Translations under genes and position numbers: made by a program
Assembly (NCBI GenBank): GCA_012845835.1
Contig: JABAKD010000023.1
Span: 17,263,934 to 17,327,933, forward strand
From: Undaria pinnatifida
Lineage: Eukaryota; Sar; Phaeophyceae; Laminariales; Alariaceae
Length of the DNA: 64,000 nt
Direction: 5' to 3'
Notes under the pieces: model-generated
What the model was told of the DNA's origin: nothing
Databases searched by the model: none
What the model saw: only the letters and a program-made list of their open reading frames with translations
In this document: one piece after another, positions 44,311 through 52,373 of the stretch
Numbering within the stretch: position 1 is the stretch's first letter
Layout: each line of letters starts with the position of its first letter

Positions 44311-47004
44311 TTAATCCTCCTCAACATTGCCACCCCAGGCCAGTGGCCTTAGTCCTCCCGATTCTTCCTCCCTTCCCCTCGCGGCCTGACGATCCCTCAG
44401 AGATAGTCTATATCGATGAACTCTGCGCGAAATCGCGACCTGAGTGGTCACAGAGATGATTTGGAATAGTCGCTCCTTGCACACGCCTTTCCGCGCTAGG
44501 GACGATGCGTCCGTCCCTCCAACGATGCTTGCCGCTACCTGATCTATCAGGTCGCTGCCTTCTTTACCGAGGCGCCCAAAGCTTTCCACCGCGAGGGTGG
44601 CGAGTTTGTAGCTGCGTTCGTCGAAGGACACCTGTCCCGGACGAGCGTAGTGGTTGCGCTTGCGCGCCTCGGAAGTGGAAGCCGCTGATCCGTTTCGATC
44701 CGCGCTTCCTGCCCGCATGTGGACCCCTGCTTGTGGGTCCGCATACGTCACGTCGAGGAGTATCGACTTGTCGCGATACTCCGGTGCCGTAGCATCTCTT
44801 AGTCCACCTGCCTCAATCACGATGTCCATTCGCAAATCCCTGTCTGCGTGGAACGGGGCTCCGCTTTCCACCTGGTGGCGGACGGACATGCTCTTAAGGG
44901 TGCGGGAGAGCGCGTGCACGAGGGGTTGGTGCTGGTTCACTTGCGCGCCCGCTCGATGACACAATCGCGCATGCCGCGTATTAACCTCCGCTTCACCGCA
45001 GCATGGGCATCTCGCCGCGAGGAATTCTTCTATCCCCAGAAATCTCTTCCCCGCAGTCACGAACTCTGATGCAGGGATGGTTCTAGCTGAGTCTACAGGT
45101 CTCGCCCTTAGGAAGGCGGTAGCCCCTGATCCCGATTGACTCCGTTGCCGGGCCCTGGCCAAGTCTCGTGTCTCCTTCTCGCCTTGAGATTCGCTTGTGT
45201 CTCGCTGGGGCCTCGTCTCGGGGAGCTGGTCCAGCGAAGAGACGTACCTCTCATAACGTACTCGGTTTACCAGTTTACCCAGTCTATGCTGCGCTTTGCT
45301 GGAGCTGATAGTTTCGGCGTCGTGTGCAGGCAACGCGTCTGTAATTGATCGCCCTGAGGCACCTTGTCCTCCTGCTCGGAATGCTCTGTCTCGCCAGCTT
45401 TCCGGTACGATGTTCGCCATGGCCTCCTCTGAAACCCCATGCACATCGCGCAGGTCCCTGATGCTGTTCCAGATGCGTCGCACGAGGTCAGAATCGGGCA
45501 GCTCCCTCCGGACTTTGTTCCCTATTGCGCCGGATAGATCAGCAAGCACCTCTGGCACCGTCGCCACCAAGCTCCCAACGGATGCTGACATCCTCCGGGC
45601 TTCAGCCGACGACAGCCCAAACCCTCCGGCCCCCGTGGACAGGCTCGCCTGCGCCTGTTGATGGGGTTGCAGGGTCAACATGTTTGTCGGGCACCCGTCC
45701 ACGAAGAACGATGATTCTTCTGCTGCCCCCGGGAGATCGAGCAATTTCTCCAACATCCACAAGGCGTTGCCATCTGCTTTTTTGCATGCAGCCAGCGATA
45801 GTTCTGGGTCCATCACGCGTTCAAGGTAGGAGGTCCGTTGAACCATGGAGCCGGTGGCAATCAGGTTGGCTGATTGCTTGTCCGGCATGCGCGACAACAT
45901 CCGCGCAAGTTGCTCCGCTCCCCCGTTTCGGACTATCTCCATTGCGCTCTCCCTCACGTACTCATCTGTGCCGATGGGCACCCCCACCACCTGAACCCCA
46001 CCACGTTCAGCGATGCTGACGCCAATGCCTTCAAGGAGGGCGATTTGTTCCGGCGTAGGTACGTGCCCCTTTGGGGGCAGGGCAACCGTTTTGCTCGGGT
46101 TGATCGCAATTCCGATGTTGGACAGCTCACGCTGGAGAAAGGGTACCACTTCCACAGTATCGGGTGTGATTTCCATCATTCCGATGCTAATATCATCTAG
46201 GTAGGCGAATGCCTCTACACCTCTTGGCTCGAACTCCTCCCGTGTCCGCTTCAGCACCGGCAGGAGCGGCATGCAGAACAACGCTGGCCCCATAGCATCA
46301 CCTTGTTGTACCCCGCTGGAGCAGTCGATCTTCCGCCTTTCTCCCGATTCCATCTGAAAAAACTCGGGCGCAGACATCTCGCCGTAACATTTTGCCACGA
46401 ACGGTGTAAGCGCCGGTACGCAAGTGGCTGCCTCCGCTAGCATAGCAGTCCGCTTCACTGTGTTGAATGCGTTGGAGCAATCGGTGAGGATCAGCCAGTT
46501 GTTTGCCTCGTGATGTATTCTTGCGCGTAGCGCTACCTGTTCCACCCCCCCTCGTACTCCGACTCCAAACTGTCTCGCTTCACGGTTGGCCTCCTCCAGC
46601 CGTGGTCGCCACTGCCGCATGGTTCCGGCCGCAATAAGCCGCCTCCACGTCATCCCCACGCACACGGGGCGGCATTTTTCACCCAGGGCAGTGGGGTTGG
46701 ATTGCAAGAAGAGCTGCCAGAATTCAGGCGGGAAGGCGTTTGGATCATCGATAATTCTTCTCCAGAAGGCTTCGATGCCAGCTCCGAATTTTTCGCGCCC
46801 AAAACCAGTCCTGATTATTGACTGTAAGTGCGAGAATCGCAGACCGTCGCTTCCCGCGCCTGATAAGGCGTTGCGAGAATTGATTACCTCGAGGGCCACC
46901 TGTGGGTCGAACTCTTCCTCCGGGCGCCAGTTGGGTACACTCCCTTCCTCCTGGTCGGTGGAACTTGTTGCCACCGCTGCTGCTGCAGCTTCGGAGACGC
47001 AGGC
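44311..47004 (-). CDS. ORF4: reverse transcriptase with restriction-like endonuclease
   Basis: About 887 residues plus a short in-frame lead from the upstream UAG. RT blocks: GSDGLRFSHL (about 42), RPVCVGMTWRRLIA (102), NWLILTDCSNAFNTVKR (159, first catalytic Asp), SSGVQQGDAMGPALFCMPLL (219) and EAFAYLDDISIGM (254, catalytic YLDD). A zinc knuckle CPCCGEAEVNTRHARLC (about 655) is followed by a restriction-like endonuclease region, DRDLRMDIVIEAGG and KSILLDVTYADP. RT-knuckle-RLE is the order in R2/CRE/NeSL/HERO-type non-LTR elements, where RLE nicks the target and RT copies RNA onto it. All catalytic residues look intact. The first codon after the leading segment is GTG, and the first ATG is at residue about 108, inside the RT domain. 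Translation therefore probably comes through the UAG from ORF3. Confidence 0.93.
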   Translation of the reverse strand, partial: ACVSEAAAAAVATSSTDQEEGSVPNWRPEEEFDPQVALEVINSRNALSGAGSDGLRFSHLQSIIRTGFGREKFGAGIEAFWRRIIDDPNAFPPEFWQLFLQSNPTALGEKCRPVCVGMTWRRLIAAGTMRQWRPRLEEANREARQFGVGVRGGVEQVALRARIHHEANNWLILTDCSNAFNTVKRTAMLAEAATCVPALTPFVAKCYGEMSAPEFFQMESGERRKIDCSSGVQQGDAMGPALFCMPLLPVLKRTREEFEPRGVEAFAYLDDISIGMMEITPDTVEVVPFLQRELSNIGIAINPSKTVALPPKGHVPTPEQIALLEGIGVSIAERGGVQVVGVPIGTDEYVRESAMEIVRNGGAEQLARMLSRMPDKQSANLIATGSMVQRTSYLERVMDPELSLAACKKADGNALWMLEKLLDLPGAAEESSFFVDGCPTNMLTLQPHQQAQASLSTGAGGFGLSSAEARRMSASVGSLVATVPEVLADLSGAIGNKVRRELPDSDLVRRIWNSIRDLRDVHGVSEEAMANIVPESWRDRAFRAGGQGASGRSITDALPAHDAETISSSKAQHRLGKLVNRVRYERYVSSLDQLPETRPQRDTSESQGEKETRDLARARQRSQSGSGATAFLRARPVDSARTIPASEFVTAGKRFLGIEEFLAARCPCCGEAEVNTRHARLCHRAGAQVNQHQPLVHALSRTLKSMSVRHQVESGAPFHADRDLRMDIVIEAGGLRDATAPEYRDKSILLDVTYADPQAGVHMRAGSADRNGSAASTSEARKRNHYARPGQVSFDERSYKLATLAVESFGRLGKEGSDLIDQVAASIVGGTDASSLARKGVCKERLFQIISVTTQVAISRRVHRYRLSLRDRQAARGREEESGGLRPLAWGGNVEED

Positions 47005-48513
47005 CTAGTCCTCCTCCGGGAACTTTGCTTTTACGCGCTCCCACGTTTCGTCGTTCCCCGGCGCGCGCGGTTCCGCGAGAAGGCTGCGTGCTGCCACAGT
47101 CACCCCCCCTCGATGGCGGCATGCTGATGATGCCCTCTTAAACATATCAGCGTCCGTCTCTTCTCGGGCTTGACCGATTTGCCTCATAGATGTTCGACGG
47201 GTGTACTCCATTAACCACGGGAGCAAGAGGGTGAGGTCACCGCGTTCGGCAGACGCAAACCTCTCACGCCGTTTCATTCGGCCATCCTGCGAGTGTAGTA
47301 GAGCTGGGAGGATGTACCACAACTTGATTGACCTCAGCAGTGATTGCGGTGTCTCCGATTGTGTGGATTGACGGTGCTCTCCCAAGGCGTGATTGAGGAG
47401 GCCAAGCACATGGGTGATAAGCTTGGCGTGGGCAGTAGCCAGCCTCGGCTGCACTTTGACAACAGTGGCGAAGCGTTGTTGGAGGTCCTCAAGGGAGACA
47501 TCATCGAGCGGTCCCGCAATTCCCAATGTGTTTTGGTCCCACGGATAGCAGAGGCCATCCCGGCGCTCTTCCTCGCCATCGTCAGGTCTCCCCCCGAGTC
47601 CCGCTGCCGTCACGCGTAGTCCAGGGTCGGCCTGGACTGCTGCTTCTATTGCTTCTCGTCTTCCATGGCGGACTGTGCATCCCCTTGCTCCGCAGAGAAA
47701 CGACGCCTGCGCCCCGCCTCGTCTGACCGCATTCACCACGCACCGCGCATGCATTGCATGTTGACGTCCACAGGGCAACCCCACCACTCGGTGTCCCCGA
47801 GCAATAGTTGATCTACAGCCCCCACAGCTCGTACCGCTGTGGTCGTCTGCAATGAAAGCGCGAAGATGCGTTACGCTCCCTGGTGCTGACCCTCCTCCCT
47901 CTCCATCCCCGCCTTCTCTCTCTCCACCGCCAACCCTTCCTTCGGCAGGGGCCGAGGGAACCTCGCCGTTTCCATGTCGAGGGATTCGCCCCCGGTTCGT
48001 GGTGCCTCCTCTCCCAGTTCTCGTCGCTCGTGTTCCTCTTCCGGATCCGCGCGGTCGACCTCGTCTGCCTCTTGTGCTTCTCCCACCCTCCACTGCACCA
48101 GTGGAAATAGACGCAGTCGCTCTCGATGTTGCTGGGGTGTCGCTGGGCTGTGATGGGGGCGCGCGCGAGTGTCCCGGCGCCATCGCCTCCCTGTTTTCGG
48201 CAGTTCGGGAGTTTCTCGTGGTAACAGGTACAGCACCTCCTGGATCCGTCTGCTCCCTCCCCCCCGGGTCACCTTCTAACGCTAGAGTTGCACCATCCGG
48301 TGGTGCCACGCCCGCTGCTGAAGGGTCGCCCTCCCGTGCCGGGCCCGTTCCTTCAGCCGTGCCCCTCACCGCCGCTGGGGTGGCGCTGGGCTGACTCAGG
48401 GGGGGGGCAAGGGTCCCGCCGCCGTGACATCCTCTTGTTCGGCCATGAGGGTGTTCTCCACGGTTGCATAAGAAGCGGCGCCTCCTGGCTCCGCCTGCCC
48501 CCTTACCCTCCAA
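47005..48513 (-). CDS. ORF3: zinc-cluster protein upstream of RT
   Basis: An open frame of about 502 codons ending in TAG (47007-47005), in the same frame as ORF4. Its upstream end is TTG, and no ATG occurs in the first ~110 codons, so it is most likely read by frameshift from ORF2. The N-terminal third is Pro/Gly/Arg-rich and low complexity. Residues about 228-275 form a zinc-binding cluster (CGGCRSTI ... CGRQHAMHARC ... CGARGC). The C-terminal third (SIKLWYILPALLHSQDGRMK, LTLLLPWLMEYTRR) is the helical region that commonly precedes RT in such polyproteins. It probably contributes RNA or target binding. Function not proven. Confidence 0.8.
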   Translation of the reverse strand: MEGKGAGGARRRRFLCNRGEHPHGRTRGCHGGGTLAPPLSQPSATPAAVRGTAEGTGPAREGDPSAAGVAPPDGATLALEGDPGGREQTDPGGAVPVTTRNSRTAENREAMAPGHSRAPPSQPSDTPATSRATASISTGAVEGGRSTRGRRGRPRGSGRGTRATRTGRGGTTNRGRIPRHGNGEVPSAPAEGRVGGGEREGGDGEGGGSAPGSVTHLRAFIADDHSGTSCGGCRSTIARGHRVVGLPCGRQHAMHARCVVNAVRRGGAQASFLCGARGCTVRHGRREAIEAAVQADPGLRVTAAGLGGRPDDGEEERRDGLCYPWDQNTLGIAGPLDDVSLEDLQQRFATVVKVQPRLATAHAKLITHVLGLLNHALGEHRQSTQSETPQSLLRSIKLWYILPALLHSQDGRMKRRERFASAERGDLTLLLPWLMEYTRRTSMRQIGQAREETDADMFKRASSACRHRGGVTVAARSLLAEPRAPGNDETWERVKAKFPEED

Positions 48514-51500
48514 TCACCTTCTGACGCCGGGGCTGCTCCTTCCGGTTGTGTTACTCCCACTGCTAATGAGTCACTCTCCAGCACCGGGTCTGTTCCTTCC
48601 GATGTTACGTCCGCTGCCGTCGGGGAGGGAGGCAGCTCGTACCCTGCCTCAAACCCGTTTTGGGACCCGACGGTCCACGCTGCCGTCGGGAACGGAGGAA
48701 GCGCCTCCCCCTCTTCTAACGCATTTCGCACCCCGAGGGTCCACCTCGTTAGGCGGTCCTCCCACGTCGAGTCGAGGCCCGCCAAGAACTCTTGGACATG
48801 AGGCAGGATGTAGATCCTTCGGTTCGGGAGTCGGAGTACAGTATTCTGTGGGCGGATGCCGTACGCGGCGAAGATCTCGCGGTAGTGACCGGCTGCCGCT
48901 CTCCATTCTCTCGGTCGGGGGAAGTCAAGGTAGGCGCCTTGGGGCAGGCCAAGAGCATCTGCGAACAGGGTGCACAACAGGAACGAGGAGGTTGGGCTAC
49001 GCCCGTGGGTCCTCACCATCCCCTCAAAAGTATCGTGGGAACCAGTCGTGACGTAACTAGCTGGGTCCAACCGGGGACCGTCCTCCTCCAAGAGCTCAGC
49101 GAACTGCAGGGCTCCCGCTACTGCCGGCCACCTTCCCCCCGGGCGTGGCCTTGGAAGGTCCTCAGCCAGCTCAGCCGGATGAAGAGGCCGATTTCTTGCC
49201 GGCCATTCCGAGCGACACGCGACGCATGGTTGTGGGTCTGTATGCCCACTCGCGAGGCATTCCGCACGGTCTAGCATGCAGCGGGCATGTACTTGTTCTC
49301 CGTGGGGACACGGAATAACTGCCCATAAAGAGTCCACCGCCGAATCCCCAGTAGGCTCCTCTAGTGCCCGCCCGCAGTAGGCGCAGGGAGATGCACCCCT
49401 GCTTCCCGTGGCATGACGCCTCTCTGCTGCACTTCTACCAGCGCCTCCTTGTTCAGTTGGTCCCGTGTGTAAAGGGTCGTTCTCCGGCGGCCGGTCCGTT
49501 CTCTCCGGTGTCGCTGCCATCGCTGTTGAAAAGGAAGGAAGAGCATCACCCGCTTCCAGCGCGCTTCGGACCCCGAGCGTCCACCTCGTTAGTTGCTCTT
49601 CGCATTCGGCGTCGAGACCTACTAGATATTGTAGGACGTGAGGTGCGATGTAGAGTCTTTGATTTTGAAGTCGGAGTAGGATATCCTGCGGATGGATGGC
49701 GTACGCAGTGAACAGCGTACGGTATCGGCCTGCCGCCATTTCCCATTCCCTCGGTCGGGGAAAATCAAGGTATGCCCCTTGAGGCAGGTCCAGCGCATCG
49801 CAAAATAGGGAGCATAGCAAGAACGAGGAGGTTGAGCTCCTTCCGTGTGCATGTAACATGAGCTCGAACGTACCGTAAATGCCAGTCGTCACATAGTTGG
49901 CTGACTCCAGTTCGGATATGTGCCGCTGAACGCGGGTGGCGAACTGCAGGGCACCTCTCACCGCCCCCCACCTTCCCTCATGACCGTCCATGGATATCCC
50001 TCTTGCCAGCTCCGCCGGATGGGGAGGTCGGCTTCCTCCCGGCCACGCCGAGCGACACGCGACGCAGGGCCTAGGATCCTCAAGTCCTCTCGCGAGGTTT
50101 TCCGCGCGGTCCAGCATACAGCGGGTGTGCACAAAGCCTCCATGGGCGCACGGAACGGGTACTCGAGCGTCGTCTTCCCCCGACTCCCCACTAGAGTTAT
50201 CGAGAGGCCAACCGCAGTACGTGCACCAAAATTCCTCGGACTCCTCCAATCCCCCTTCAACGTCTTGACCCCCTTCACCCTGACTCGCGGCCTCCTCTAC
50301 ACCCGAGGTTAGTGATCGCCACAATATCTCCAACTGTCGTTGTTGGTGAGCGCCATCCGGGGTCGTACGGTCGTATCTCATATGGATTCTGGGCACTATT
50401 GCCGTGAGTCGGAACGTTCTCCGACGCGACACTCCTGTCCCGTCTCGGATAGCTACCCCAAATCGGTCGTCCCCCCTGCCGTCTGCTCCTGCTGCGCTTT
50501 CAACGGCACACCTCCTGTGGACGAGCCAGCCACCAAAAGCGAACCTCTGGTCATCCTCCAAGTGCCTGCCACAGACCCCACACGGCGCTTGCACATGTTG
50601 CTGGGGGATCGTGCCCCGCCATTCTCCGTGGTGGTCCTCCTCATCTCGCTCTGCGAGATTCCGCGATAAGTCCACCACTTCCGGGGTAATGTGCGCTCTT
50701 CTCCGGAGGCGCTGCTCAGCTGCAGTTACTCTGGCTCTGATCTCGTGTTCTTCCGTCGTGTCCACCGACCTGCCAAGGGCCCGAATCTGTTGGAGGAGGG
50801 GGTGTAGATCGACCTCTTGATGCTCCTCGTGCAGAGCCGGGTTCGGGCACGTGACTAGGTGTACCCCTCCGAAAGTCCTAGCCCGGGGGATTGCGTCCTC
50901 GCAAAAGCCTAAAGCACAACGGCGGTGTGCGTCGCACGAACAGGACACTTGTACGCAATTAGTCTCCTCAACCAAACCATGACAAACGCTGCATATCGCT
51001 CGCCGCCTCCTGCCTTCTCTTGCGGCCCTTGTTGTCAGCCTTGCTTCCCCGTCAGCTGGCATATCTTGCCGCGCAACCGTCAACACCTCCACCATGACCT
51101 CATTGCTGTGCTGGCGGAGCGCCATCCCGTCGGCCTCGTTGACTGTTACGGTCGCCCGACATGCCGGACACCGTAGATCGGCCTCCGCTCTGACTCGGAG
51201 TGCAGCGTAGCACGGAAGGTGCAATCGATGGGAGCAGCTCTCTAAATATACCAAAGGAGAGGACAATGCCTCATAGCATACACAGCAGCTTTCCGGGGGT
51301 TCCTCCCGGAGCTGGTTTTCTGTAATCGTCGGCGATGGTGTCCGTGGCGGAGAAGGAGGTCGTTCGGGCATCGGTACGGGTGCCGAACCCCTTCCCTCCG
51401 CCGTCCGTGTAGGCGTCGTCCGTGACGGCCTTGGCGATGCTGCCTCTGCCGTCCTGACCACTGTCTGCGATGGCGTTTCGAGCGCAGGGACCACACTCGA

Positions 51501-52373
51501 TGTCAAGATAGGTGTCGCCGTCGAGGAATGGCCAGTTGTGGGCAGCTGCGGCGGCGGCGACAATGACGGTGACGGACTTGGCGATGACGTTGTGGGTGGC
51601 CTGGAAGATGGAGAGGTAGCTAACGGCAGTTGCGGTGTCGTCGGAGGGGTCGAGGCGAGCACCGATATCGCTAGGGAGGGGTGTGTCGACGATTGAGACT
51701 CCCCCCTTGATGCAGGCTGAGGTGGGCGTGACTCGAAGATTGGTGCCTGTGCAGAACCTGATGTCTGGGGTGGCGTCTCTCCTATTAGCGGCGCACCTTC
51801 TATGACAGGTGTGCTTGAACCCCCAAGTGGAAACGGTGGATCTCCCGTTAGCGGCGCACTTTCTATGACGGGTGTGCTAGAATCCTCAAGTGTAAGTGGT
51901 GTAGTTAGGGGTGGTACCAATTCCGTTGTCGGCGGCTGTGATGCACCAGGCGTGTCCGGAGGTTGTTCCGACAACGACTGTGCTGGTTGGGAGTGTGTTG
52001 CCGATGACTCCATCTGTGCTATCGTTGGCTGGTGAGGCGACACTCCGCGGAATAGCCCAGTGAGAAGCTGCCTCCCCCTTCCCCCGTCCGATGATCGCGC
52101 GCTGATGGTAGCAGCTAAACGGGTGCGCGCCCTCGTCCTGGAGGAGATGAGGCCCTCCGCCGGTGTACTGTTCGTGGCCCGTCGCCTTTCACCTGCGGCC
52201 GTTCCCGGAGATGTGGACAATCCTAGTCGCGGCGTTGCCCCGTCGGCACCTCTTTCCGGTGTGTTACCACTGTTGGGTTGGCGGTCACCTCTTCCCGCCC
52301 CTGCCCTACGTCTCTCCCTACGGGACGGATTATCCTCTCGCGGTGTACTCCCTTGAACAGGGTCAACTTCCAT
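48396..52373 (-). CDS. ORF2: multi-RING zinc-finger protein of the retrotransposon
   Basis: 1325 codons from ATG 52373, overlapping the ORF1 stop by 11 bases (ATGGAAGTTGA). Residues 1-350 are Ser/Thr/Pro-rich and disordered. Zinc-binding clusters follow: a canonical RING at about 361-405 (CCVCYEALSSPL, CSHRLHLPC, CPAC), a Cys-rich cluster from about 459 (CSVCHGLVEETNC), one at about 595 (CGVCGRHLEDDQRF) and two large related modules at about 715-955 and 996-1240. Each module has a RING-like head (C-YCG ... CMLDRAE-LA-G ... CVACRS-WP) and a helical tail (YVTTG, FLLC-LF-DAL-LPQGAYLDFP, LTRWTLGVR-ALE-G-ALP). RINGs suggest ubiquitin-ligase or protein-binding activity. It has no methyltransferase, protease or OTU signature that I can see. 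Confidence 0.85.
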   Translation of the reverse strand: MEVDPVQGSTPREDNPSRRERRRAGAGRGDRQPNSGNTPERGADGATPRLGLSTSPGTAAGERRRATNSTPAEGLISSRTRARTRLAATISARSSDGGRGRQLLTGLFRGVSPHQPTIAQMESSATHSQPAQSLSEQPPDTPGASQPPTTELVPPLTTPLTLEDSSTPVIESAPLTGDPPFPLGGSSTPVIEGAPLIGETPPQTSGSAQAPIFESRPPQPASRGESQSSTHPSLAISVLASTPPTTPQLPLATSPSSRPPTTSSPSPSPSLSPPPQLPTTGHSSTATPILTSSVVPALETPSQTVVRTAEAASPRPSRTTPTRTAEGRGSAPVPMPERPPSPPRTPSPTITENQLREEPPESCCVCYEALSSPLVYLESCSHRLHLPCYAALRVRAEADLRCPACRATVTVNEADGMALRQHSNEVMVEVLTVARQDMPADGEARLTTRAAREGRRRRAICSVCHGLVEETNCVQVSCSCDAHRRCALGFCEDAIPRARTFGGVHLVTCPNPALHEEHQEVDLHPLLQQIRALGRSVDTTEEHEIRARVTAAEQRLRRRAHITPEVVDLSRNLAERDEEDHHGEWRGTIPQQHVQAPCGVCGRHLEDDQRFAFGGWLVHRRCAVESAAGADGRGDDRFGVAIRDGTGVSRRRTFRLTAIVPRIHMRYDRTTPDGAHQQRQLEILWRSLTSGVEEAASQGEGGQDVEGGLEESEEFWCTYCGWPLDNSSGESGEDDARVPVPCAHGGFVHTRCMLDRAENLARGLEDPRPCVACRSAWPGGSRPPHPAELARGISMDGHEGRWGAVRGALQFATRVQRHISELESANYVTTGIYGTFELMLHAHGRSSTSSFLLCSLFCDALDLPQGAYLDFPRPREWEMAAGRYRTLFTAYAIHPQDILLRLQNQRLYIAPHVLQYLVGLDAECEEQLTRWTLGVRSALEAGDALPSFSTAMAATPERTDRPPENDPLHTGPTEQGGAGRSAAERRHATGSRGASPCAYCGRALEEPTGDSAVDSLWAVIPCPHGEQVHARCMLDRAECLASGHTDPQPCVACRSEWPARNRPLHPAELAEDLPRPRPGGRWPAVAGALQFAELLEEDGPRLDPASYVTTGSHDTFEGMVRTHGRSPTSSFLLCTLFADALGLPQGAYLDFPRPREWRAAAGHYREIFAAYGIRPQNTVLRLPNRRIYILPHVQEFLAGLDSTWEDRLTRWTLGVRNALEEGEALPPFPTAAWTVGSQNGFEAGYELPPSPTAADVTSEGTDPVLESDSLAVGVTQPEGAAPASEGDWRVRGQAEPGGAASYATVENTLMAEQEDVTAAGPLPPP
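48399..48407 (-). promoter_or_regulatory. C9 run before the ORF2 stop: candidate -1 frameshift site
   Basis: On the coding strand the end of ORF2 reads TTG CCC CCC CCC TGA. Stepping back one base on the run gives CCC CTG AGT CAG, which is the ORF3 frame (residues LAPPLSQ). ORF3 has no ATG to start from. The alternative is a one-base length change of the run, by mutation or sequencing error, because ten C would fuse ORF2 and ORF3. Confidence 0.55.
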
